Made by a program: the position numbers and the translations under genes. Under the pieces are notes generated by a model. That model saw only the letters and a program-made list of their open reading frames with translations, ran no database searches and had not been told where the DNA came from. 14,894 nt of DNA from Halocafeteria seosinensis. Its lineage: Eukaryota > Sar > Bigyra > Bicosoecida. This document shows positions 8,030 through 14,894 of this stretch, one piece after another (positions within the stretch are counted from its first letter, which is position 1; every line of letters starts with the position of its first letter). The stretch spans positions 1 to 14,894 of the forward strand of contig LVLI01002249.1 in the NCBI GenBank assembly GCA_001687465.1, read 5' to 3'.

Positions 8030-9295
8030 ATGAATAAAAGTTACGCACAAGCATTGGAAGGCTCTACGCAGCCTTCTCGCGACAAACAAGGCCCAAATGG
8101 CACCAATGATACTTCCGATAGCAAAATGACCATTAAGCACGGGTCTATAGTATACAAAGATATACAGCCAACGCGAATTGCGGCGAGCCGAAATGAAAAG
8201 GATGCTGTATGCCTGGTGACCGAATGCCATGGAACCCCGTTAGATCAGCCTCAACAGAGAAAACGATTTTTTCATAAGGTCACGCTACGGAAGCCCAAGG
8301 ATAGGTCCCAAGATGCTCAGGTAAGTCACGTACTTTCCTCTTTGGTTAGGGGGTCATCCTCGTAATTTTTATGTACCGTTACGCAGGATATTGCCCAAAG
8401 ACTACAACGTGCATTTCCTGGTATTTACAAGAACATTTCAACAAAACAAGTAAGCTGTCCCATTAGATTGAGATTATATATCTATCTGTCAAGTGTGGAT
8501 AAGTAAAATATGCCATTGTCAGGTTTGTCATCTGCTAAATCAACTGTTACACTCTCAACATGGCTTGCCTTCCAATACTACGCAAGATATGAAGCAACTG
8601 AATGAGCAGTATGGAGATTTGCAGGTATGCCAAGAAGCTCTCATGTGGACGTATACTTGCTGTATTGGCTGCATTTTGGGTTATGATTCATACAGCGCGT
8701 GCCAGCAGAGCAACTAAAACAGGCCAAGCAGAGTATGGAGCAAGGATTCGAAGTTAACCGCGTAAAACCAGGGGACAGCGAATGGCAGTATGACAAACGG
8801 ATTGATTTCGAAGCTTCGGAAGAAAATGAATGGGATGAGACTACAGATACGGACGTGTCACCCAGAGAAAACAATGGAATCCATGTTGATCACGGTGCTG
8901 GACAGCAGGAAGTACGAGAGTCGGCTGGTAAAAATGCTGGAAAAGAAGGTAAGAATGATACAACGATTCTTCTAAATCCGATTAAGAGTAGTAAGTAGTA
9001 ATTTGTGGCAGTGTCGGAAGGTCAAGCAACATGCAAGCACGATGAAACTGATGGAGACGAAGAGAACGATGCCGACGACTACAGTGATAGTTTCGAAGAG
9101 GAGGAAGGTGACGAATCTGCTCCAGTGGAGAGAGAAAATTCGAAAGCAAGGGTGAATGCTGTCACCACTCAGGCGAAAGAAGATGATGCTGAGGAAGCCG
9201 AATCTGTCGAGTCGGACATCGATGGCGAAGACGACCTCCTGGATAGTGACGAAGATGAAGATTCTGGCTCAATAGATGCGGATGAATTCTACTGA
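8030..9295 (+). CDS. CEP19: CEP19-like centrosomal/ciliary protein, five exons
   Basis: CEP19 sits at the centriole and ciliary base and, in animals and green algae, recruits RABL2 to start intraflagellar transport. Exons are 8030-8320, 8387-8449, 8523-8624, 8696-8948 and 9012-9295. The first three junctions are phase 0, the last phase 1, and all join cleanly, giving about 330 residues. The family core is visible in order: an N-terminal strand-rich part with RKRFFHKVTLRKP, a helical part (DIAQRLQRAFPGIYKN, CHLLNQLLHSQHG), then AEQLKQAKQSMEQGFEVNR and the hallmark KPGDSEWQYDKRIDFE with NEWDE after it. This matches the conserved helix, acidic-basic stretch, PxF/W-x-YD and W-D end of CEP19. Human CEP19 is only about 167 residues. 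Here the core is followed by about 140 residues of Glu/Asp/Ser-rich sequence ending DADEFY, and preceded by a longer N-tail. AATAAA at 9426-9431 is a likely poly(A) signal. Confidence 0.8.
8321..8386 (+). other. Intron 1 of CEP19-like gene
   Basis: 66-nt GT-AG intron, donor GTAAGT, acceptor TTACGCAG, phase 0. Confidence 0.85.
8450..8522 (+). other. Intron 2 of CEP19-like gene
   Basis: 73-nt GT-AG intron, donor GTAAGC, acceptor CATTGTCAG, phase 0. Confidence 0.85.
8625..8695 (+). other. Intron 3 of CEP19-like gene
   Basis: 71-nt GT-AG intron, donor GTATGC, acceptor TTCATACAG, phase 0. It joins NEQYGDLQ to RVPAEQLKQAK, making one continuous helix as in the family. Confidence 0.85.
8949..9011 (+). 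other. Intron 4 of CEP19-like gene
   Basis: 63-nt GT-AG intron, donor GTAAGA, acceptor TTTGTGGCAG, phase 1. It contains the stop that would otherwise end exon 4 and joins two parts of the acidic tail. Confidence 0.8.
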
Positions 9296-9425
9296 AGCGT
9301 ATTCACCATGGAAATTGAAACGTATTTTTCACTCGAAGCCACACAGTGATACAAACAGCCTGTGTAGGAGTGGACCACACGGATGGGATTCTTCTACTGA
9401 TGTTCTCTGCAAGAAAAGCCCGAAG

Positions 9426-9431
9426 AATAAA
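9426..9431 (+). terminator. Poly(A) signal AATAAA
   Basis: A canonical AATAAA hexamer 131 nt after the CEP19-like stop codon, followed by AT-rich sequence. It is the likely 3'-end signal of that gene. Confidence 0.5.
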
Positions 9432-10437
9432 ACTATTAGTTCTAAAAATATTGTTTTAAATTCTAATAATTGATTGTTCGGATAATTTGTTTAAGCTTAT
9501 TCCAGTAATTATCGCCACACCCCACCACATGACCTCCTATGACATGCGCCACAACGCAATTGCAATCACACACACGACCTATCACCTATCCACATTTGTT
9601 TCATTTCGTTGGCAGTGGATTGTGTCTTACGGTAGCGTGTGTAGTACCGTCTGGCCGAAAGAAAGACAGAACGCAACAACACCGTGTTTCTCTGACAGTG
9701 TGCCCCTGTGCGTGCCAGGTCTGTACTAGCACTAGTAGGTAGAACGTTGAAGGAATACTTTGTATATTACTAACTCCGGCTTTAAATTTATCAGCCAGGT
9801 CCTGGTCATTAGTGTCTTCCGCATCATCCTTTGCATCCCTATATCAACAACCTTGCGTCGCTGCTATTTTGCCTCGTCGCTTCGAGCCTTCAGCTCTGAG
9901 GCCGGGGCGACTTCGCGGCGAAGACGCCGCGATCAAGTTTCTCTATAAAATTGCCAGGAAAGCACCGGGTTCCCGCCGGGGAAACAACGGAGATGAACAA
10001 GGGAGATGCGGAACTTCCGTAAGCAGATGGCGGTCAAACTGTCTAGCACGTTGATGCGCCACAACGTGAAGGTGCTGGGGTCGGGTTTACCCATTACACG
10101 GCGTAGCGAAGCCTGTAGCCTACTCGTCTTCCGGCAATACTAATACACAGGCCAGGTCCTACGAGCACCAGCATCTGAGGAAACACTCTGCTTTCTTGTT
10201 GGAGGGAGGAAACGGAGATACACCTCTTTGAAATTCGTTAGGACTGATCACCATCGTAAGCATTTTCGCTTGCGAAGTGACTGCAGAACACGTCATTCGG
10301 ACCGGTATTAGCCCCTCCAAAACGTCACAAACGCATCTCCTCCGTGCCGCAGTGCCAAAACAAGCAGCATGCTGTGGTGTATTTCGGATAGAAATCCTCG
10401 GTGAGCCTGTAGCTTGAACAATCCGTCATTTAGCACT
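9432..10437. other. Intergenic stretch with GC-rich block, no confirmed gene
   Basis: About 1 kb between two convergent genes. It shifts from AT-rich to GC-richer at about 9830. On the plus strand there are short open frames: a mitochondrial-presequence-like stretch LRRCYFASSLRAFSSEA (about 9855-9905, no ATG upstream), and a 46-codon ATG frame at 10006-10143 (MRNFRKQMAVKL...), after whose TAA the same frame stays open to about 10311. TACTAATACACAG at 10138-10150 looks like a branch point plus acceptor. A small spliced gene is possible, but I could not assemble one that reads as a known protein. Confidence 0.4.
9913..9932. other. Perfect GC-rich hairpin
   Basis: TCGCGGCG-AAGA-CGCCGCGA: an 8-bp perfect inverted repeat with a 4-nt loop, lying in the intergenic GC-rich block. 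Its role is unknown. It could be part of a structured non-coding RNA or a protein-binding palindrome. Confidence 0.6.
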
Positions 10438-13400
10438 TCATTCCACGTTTCTGGACGAGCACAAGACCGTTAGGTCTTCGACACCACAGCTGCTTGCCGG
10501 TGAGGTTGCTTCATCACCATACTCGCCTTCGTGTACCATGTCCCGAAAAACTCTGATCAATTCGCGATGCATAACAGTAGTTGGCCAAACTGGACTCTCA
10601 TGACTCTGTCGGTGTTGATTTGGAACGGGGTTCGAGACAGCTGGAATCGGATGAGATGGTGACAGTTCTTGCTCAGCCTCCTGAAAAAACCTCTCACAAT
10701 CATTGGGATCTAAATTCTTGATAACACCCTTGTTACAGTATCGTAAAGCCAAACTCGCCATGTAACGTTGACTTGTGCCGGAATGTCCAGCTGTATGATG
10801 GCGCCGAAAAAGCTCTAGAGGTCTGTTTACGTTACCCCCTACGGCGGCTACCGCCTGCTCCCAAGCCTCTGGTAAGCAGCCAACTACGTCAAATAACCTA
10901 GACTTTAGGACCATTAAAGAACGATAAGTCTCTCGGTATAGTCTGAGCGCGCGGAACAAAGAACATAAACAATCCAACAATCTTAAGAGCGGTTCAATAC
11001 CAGACCTAGTATTGCCATTTGGTCCACGCAGGAATTGGATCAGAGGAGAAAAGTCCCGCTCCTCACCATGGCGCCTTACTCGGTCTTCTGCCATTAAGTG
11101 TTTGAACAACCTGGGTTCGGCAAAGGATATACCATCTCCCAGAGCGTTATTTAATACGAAGTCCCAGTTAACTTGATTGTTGTTGGATCGCTTCAGAACC
11201 AAGTGCTTCAGGAAAACTATCGCCAAAGTGGGATGAAGCCAAGAATATCTTCGAAAATTCCGATTGTAACTGATAAGGCGAAAGTTCCGAAGCATCCTTT
11301 CAATTTTAGAATGGAAATCGATAGTAAAATAGCTGTAGGCGGCTCCGCAGCTACAGAAAATATCAACGAATGCAATACAACATAGAATTGCTTCACACTC
11401 TTCAGTAAGCCCACAGGTTTCTTTCTGAAGCAATTTCTCGATATTGAAGGTCTGCCAAGATCTTGTGGTGCCGGCTACTAGATGGGCCACTATGCACGGA
11501 ACCGGTAGTGACTGCGACCTTGGGCCGTTATTGGAAAGCACCTTTTTAAGTAGCGCATTGTCAGGAAAAGCCCACTGCAGCTTATTAATAATTTGCACCG
11601 TTTCTGCTTCTGACAGTTGGCCGCTGATATATATTTTGTTCTCTTGACAATTGGAGACTTTCAGAGGCCGAGGAACTTCAGATCCCCGGCAAATAACAAG
11701 TAGTACAACTTTCGTCTTCACTTTTGTCTCCATATGCTTTTTTACGAATTGCCACGACCCTTCGTTGACGGCTAGCAGGACGTCAGCTGGAAACCACGCA
11801 CCACGGGTCATATCTGTGCTTCTTAAATCAGCCTCCAACGCTGAGTCTTCTAAAGATTGAAACCCACACACAACACCTCTTCGGGAGAATGTGAACAGTG
11901 ATCGTCGTAAAGCAGATGTTCTACCGGACAACGGGCCCCATGTGGTGATTGGAATCACCTCAACGTTCCCTTGAGTCATTCTACTGAACACTCCTTCAAT
12001 ATGACCACGTAGATCCTTCGTTTCATCCAATTCTACGTCAACTTCGCGTGCCAACATACGTAATGATATTGGATGAGAACAAAAGAAATAATCTTGAGCT
12101 TCATTTCTCAGTTCCTCGTCCTCCACGGTATCTTCGGTCTCCTCAGCAGGGCCAAAGAGTTCAAAGCCAGGTAACCAATTGGTTGCAGAGATCTGATTCA
12201 TCGGCCCGTAGAAGTGAAATAAATTTGCTTCACTATATACAAACGCCGGAATATTATGGTTATACACTTTGGTTAAGGTTTCACAAACTAGTTCAGGTAA
12301 TTCAGAAATAAAAACGACAGTCTCACATGGGGCAGGGTCCTTTTTGTTTAACTCGGACAGCACGTTCCAAATATGGGACAACGTAGTCGTAGATACCTCA
12401 TCCCGAGCTAACCGTACAAAAACTAACTTCGGTTTCCCGCAGTTTCCTAAACTCTGCACTTCGCCATCTTGTAGGGGCGCTGTAGCATCAAAATGCACAT
12501 CATGCAAAATTGCTTCATTACCAACGAATACTTTCCAGTATGCACCAGTTCTGGCTTTCTGTAATAATTTTCTCAGAGTGTCCAAGTCTTTGGTTTTCAT
12601 CCAGGCCTTCCAGAAACCCAGATTCGGCGGGAAACTGAGCAACGCGCGGTCTCCAAATGTGCCATGACCGCCCACGGTAATGACTATGACACATCGGACA
12701 GATAAACCAATTTGTTCACTTCTGAAACGGAGTATTCTATTTTTCGGTGGGCTAGAAGGCTCAATGTCCTGAGACATGTCGCCTTCTTCTGCAGCGTTGT
12801 CCTCATCCTCTTCAGCCAGTATACTGTTAAACGTCTCCAAATACGGCTCTTCCAGAAGGTAATACTTGCATTCGTACGAATCACCAAGAGGGTTCACTGA
12901 TACATTCCATAGCTTCTTCAATGCCTCCGTCTGAACTTTATTTATAGGAGTTTCGGCCCTTAGTCTCAAGACACTGACAGATGTTTCGTCTGGAACGCTT
13001 GGATACACAACACTACAAGATATTGAAACCTCACCCGGAAGCACGTGTGGCACACAGTACTTCAAACCATTAAAGACACTGTGTCTTAACCTATCAATGG
13101 AGCTAACTGAAATGGTGATACCCTTAAGGTACTGATCTAGGGTCGTCCTATCATCACGATCACCAAAACCAACCCCAATTGCTTCACACGTTTTGTCTTG
13201 CACACCAAACTTCATAATAGCTTTCCCTGGCCCCGTCAACATATATGGTACATACATTTGCAGTTGGTATGACAAAAAGTCTGACCACCCCTCTTCTGTC
13301 GGAATGACTTTGTGCTCCAAACACGCATGTTCTTCCGTCTCTTCAGAAACCTGCTGTAAGTGTGTTACGGGGTGTACGACGGACACCTTTGCTGCTGATA

Positions 13401-14064
13401 GATGATGCAGCAGTGGCTGTAAAGCAAAATCCGTTTGGAGGATTTTTATCACTGCACTGGAGTCCTTAGAATGCAAAATCTGGGGTCCGTATCGTGTAAA
13501 CATAAGGGGTTGTCCAGGAGGAGGGAATTGTATCCCCTTAATTATTTCCATACGATTGTGATGAGACGATGGTTGACGGGGAAGAAAAGCTACCACTTGG
13601 TGCAATGGGGGAAAGTCTACGACTCCAAAGAAATAATGTTTTCCTCTGTTGTTTTCTGTATCCCTCTTGTCCACTTTTACACTGTTGATCGCCACTGTGA
13701 TCCTCTCCCACGAACTGGCAAGTTTCGTATGCTCGCCCGCGGAGCCAGTCACCAGCTTAGGTACTGTGGGAACACCACCTGTTCCTTGATCGATGCTACC
13801 ATTGAAAAATTCTCCTAGATCATTCACGGGGTCAAGTGTGTACCCGTGCAGACAATCGCCGTCTTTCTGTCTCCCTAACAATACTCGCCTACCTTCGCCT
13901 TTGTTGAATACTCCTAAAAACTGCAACAACGACTCCCGAGTAGTCGACTTGTTTCTCCCTTTCAAACGTACGGCAATACCATCATATTGGATTTGGGACA
14001 ACGTTATTACGCCTTCATCGCTACAAGACTGGTGTATAATGCATTGGAAGTCTTCAAGTGACAT
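10438..14064 (-). CDS. Large intron-free STAND-like NTPase, SAMD9-like architecture
   Basis: A 1208-residue protein from an ATG at 14064, with no intron. Residues about 1-215 resemble an AlbA_2/Schlafen-type domain: SLLQFLGVFNKGEGRRVLLG then QKDGDCLHGY (44-75) matches the 'FaN..GG.lliGv.ddG.v.G' pattern, and HYFFGVVDFP and PLMFTRYGPQ fit its second half. An acidic linker lies at about 415-440, then an alpha/beta region of unknown family. The NTPase core has a Walker A-like GPLSGRTSALRR starting at residue 710 (Arg715 where Lys is usual), a Walker B-like ADVLLAVNEG (760-769), a third strand KVVLLVICRGS (785-795), and a winged-helix-like LSEAE at 817-821. Residues about 850-1130 look helical and could form TPR-type repeats, ending in a polar tail. 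This order, including the altered P-loop, matches SAMD9/SAMD9L, which are 1580-residue innate-immunity factors. The N-terminal SAM and a clear SIR2 part are not seen here. Alternatively it is an independent STAND protein. Location is probably cytosolic. Confidence 0.7.
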   Translation of the reverse strand: MSLEDFQCIIHQSCSDEGVITLSQIQYDGIAVRLKGRNKSTTRESLLQFLGVFNKGEGRRVLLGRQKDGDCLHGYTLDPVNDLGEFFNGSIDQGTGGVPTVPKLVTGSAGEHTKLASSWERITVAINSVKVDKRDTENNRGKHYFFGVVDFPPLHQVVAFLPRQPSSHHNRMEIIKGIQFPPPGQPLMFTRYGPQILHSKDSSAVIKILQTDFALQPLLHHLSAAKVSVVHPVTHLQQVSEETEEHACLEHKVIPTEEGWSDFLSYQLQMYVPYMLTGPGKAIMKFGVQDKTCEAIGVGFGDRDDRTTLDQYLKGITISVSSIDRLRHSVFNGLKYCVPHVLPGEVSISCSVVYPSVPDETSVSVLRLRAETPINKVQTEALKKLWNVSVNPLGDSYECKYYLLEEPYLETFNSILAEEDEDNAAEEGDMSQDIEPSSPPKNRILRFRSEQIGLSVRCVIVITVGGHGTFGDRALLSFPPNLGFWKAWMKTKDLDTLRKLLQKARTGAYWKVFVGNEAILHDVHFDATAPLQDGEVQSLGNCGKPKLVFVRLARDEVSTTTLSHIWNVLSELNKKDPAPCETVVFISELPELVCETLTKVYNHNIPAFVYSEANLFHFYGPMNQISATNWLPGFELFGPAEETEDTVEDEELRNEAQDYFFCSHPISLRMLAREVDVELDETKDLRGHIEGVFSRMTQGNVEVIPITTWGPLSGRTSALRRSLFTFSRRGVVCGFQSLEDSALEADLRSTDMTRGAWFPADVLLAVNEGSWQFVKKHMETKVKTKVVLLVICRGSEVPRPLKVSNCQENKIYISGQLSEAETVQIINKLQWAFPDNALLKKVLSNNGPRSQSLPVPCIVAHLVAGTTRSWQTFNIEKLLQKETCGLTEECEAILCCIAFVDIFCSCGAAYSYFTIDFHSKIERMLRNFRLISYNRNFRRYSWLHPTLAIVFLKHLVLKRSNNNQVNWDFVLNNALGDGISFAEPRLFKHLMAEDRVRRHGEERDFSPLIQFLRGPNGNTRSGIEPLLRLLDCLCSLFRALRLYRETYRSLMVLKSRLFDVVGCLPEAWEQAVAAVGGNVNRPLELFRRHHTAGHSGTSQRYMASLALRYCNKGVIKNLDPNDCERFFQEAEQELSPSHPIPAVSNPVPNQHRQSHESPVWPTTVMHRELIRVFRDMVHEGEYGDEATSPASSCGVEDLTVLCSSRNVE

Positions 14065-14374
14065 GCTTACTTCCGTTCTTTCTACTTTTTGTGTTTTAAT
14101 CGGTAAATTTCAGTCTCTATCAGAACTCTCCTACGAAATGCGCCGCACCTTTTTTGTGCTGAATAGGCAATGTAGTATACAAGGATGTCCCCTCCAAAAG
14201 AAAAAGAGAACAGAAAAATCAACACACACACTATACGGTATATATAGGGAACCAGCAGTATCGAGAACCAGTTCCCTCTTACCCCTTGGTAATTTGTACA
14301 ACACTTCTGCTAAAATCACTTTGATCCGACGGAAGAGGCTAATACAATGACGTATAAATTAGTCGTATCCAGCA

Positions 14375-14563
14375 ATGCGCAGAATATGTTTGTTGCATAA
14401 GACGACGAACATATCGAATGACCAGGTCGTAGAATCGGCACTTCTGCTGCAAAAGTTCTCCAGCATGTGCGGAAAACGGCGTCAGAAAGGCACCGCATTT
14501 CTGATATTTCTATTTCTATTATCTTTTCACACTGTCATATACGCTAAAACTGAATTGATATAA
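14375..14563 (+). CDS. Small ORF with C-terminal hydrophobic tail, doubtful
   Basis: 62 codons from a true ATG. The middle is helical (QVVESALLLQKFSSMCGKR), followed by a basic KRRQKG and a 19-residue hydrophobic stretch near the C-terminus. This is the layout of a tail-anchored membrane protein. A frame of this length can arise by chance in AT-rich DNA, and I see no splice partners or family resemblance. Confidence 0.2.
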   Translation: MRRICLLHKTTNISNDQVVESALLLQKFSSMCGKRRQKGTAFLIFLFLLSFHTVIYAKTELI

Positions 14564-14670
14564 AGTTATAAGAATTGCTCTGTCTCATCTTCTTTTCAGC
14601 TGGCCCACTGGCTGCCAGGTGACCCTGGCGCCGCAGGCTGGCGGTGCCACGCCTGCATGCCAATGTGGCA

Positions 14671-14687
14671 TACACACACACACACAA
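14671..14687. repeat. (AC)n microsatellite
   Basis: An uninterrupted run of AC dinucleotides in the GC-rich block at the right end, next to the palindrome ATGCCA-ATG-TGGCAT at 14657-14671. Confidence 0.8.
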
Positions 14688-14894
14688 ATGTGACAGATAG
14701 CCCACCGGCCGGGAAGTTGACCGCATCCTCTTAACGAGGAGCGGTATGCGCCCGTGTTAAGCAGCGACGGGCCCGCTGTTCCTGCAGCCTTGCTGACATG
14801 CGCCGTGAGGGAACACAGCACTGGTTAAGCTCAGGAGGTAGGGAATTGCTGTGGACATAGTCGTGTGGAAGAATTAGTTCATCATGCCCTGAGT

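Larger units (their letters stand above)
14065..14894. other. Upstream region of the STAND-like gene, no confirmed gene
   Basis: About 830 bp. It should include the promoter of the minus-strand NTPase gene. A 62-codon ATG frame at 14375-14563 (+) ends in a hydrophobic segment (GTAFLIFLFLLSFHTVIYA) and could be a small tail-anchored protein, but it has no homology I recognise. From about 14600 the sequence becomes GC-rich, with an AC microsatellite (about 14672-14686) and two small hairpins (14657-14671; 14726-14740). Confidence 0.45.

Noticed and set aside
9480-10437. Spliceosomal snRNA, 5S rRNA or SRP RNA in the long intergenic stretch
   Set aside because: I looked for U6 ACAGAGA, the U2 branch-binding region, the U1 5' end and a tRNA-type B box and found none.
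14721-14745. tRNA-like anticodon stem-loop (TCCTC-TTAAC-GAGGA)
   Set aside because: No A box, B box, acceptor stem or T arm could be paired around it on either strand.
1-14894. CRISPR arrays, insertion sequences or bacterial operon features
   Set aside because: The window is eukaryotic (telomere, introns, poly(A) signal); no spaced direct repeats or transposase frames were seen.

Overview
The window is 14.9 kb of eukaryotic nuclear DNA that starts at a chromosome end. Bases 1-80 are telomeric (CCCTAA)n repeats, i.e. a TTAGGG-type telomere. The genes have short GT-AG introns of about 36-75 nt, mostly with GTAAGT or GTACGT-like donors. The AAAP-family transporter, a complete-length UBA1-type C-terminus and a CEP19-like ciliary protein suggest a ciliated or flagellated microbial eukaryote. 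I cannot assign the lineage more closely from this sequence.

Layout. At 1-80 is the telomere, fused directly to a ubiquitin-activating enzyme E1 gene that has lost about its first third (82-2352, +). Facing it is an 11-TM amino acid transporter of the AAAP/SLC38 type in three exons (2473-4418, -). Next is a gene-poor stretch holding a frameshifted relic of a P-loop NTPase (5004-5326, -). Two multi-exon + strand genes follow: an unrecognised protein with a predicted two-helix membrane hairpin and a very acidic tail (6053-7589), then a CEP19-like gene in five exons (8030-9295). A 1.1 kb stretch (9296-10437) carries a strong GC hairpin and only short ORFs. The right part is one intron-free 1208-codon gene (10438-14064, -), followed by about 830 bp upstream of it with no convincing gene.

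The most interesting item is the 1208-residue protein. Its order of parts reads like the SAMD9 family: an AlbA_2/Schlafen-like N-terminus, a middle alpha/beta region, a STAND-like NTPase core whose Walker A lysine is replaced (G-P-L-S-G-R-T-S), and a helical C-terminal region. SAMD9 proteins are animal innate-immunity and antiviral factors with bacterial STAND relatives, so a subtelomeric protist version would be a candidate immune or conflict gene. This assignment rests on motif order read by eye and needs a profile search.

The genes do not form one pathway. The E1 fragment, the transporter and the ciliary gene look like ordinary cellular genes next to a chromosome end. The SAMD9-like gene and the NTPase relic are the kind of fast-evolving NTPase genes that often collect in such regions.
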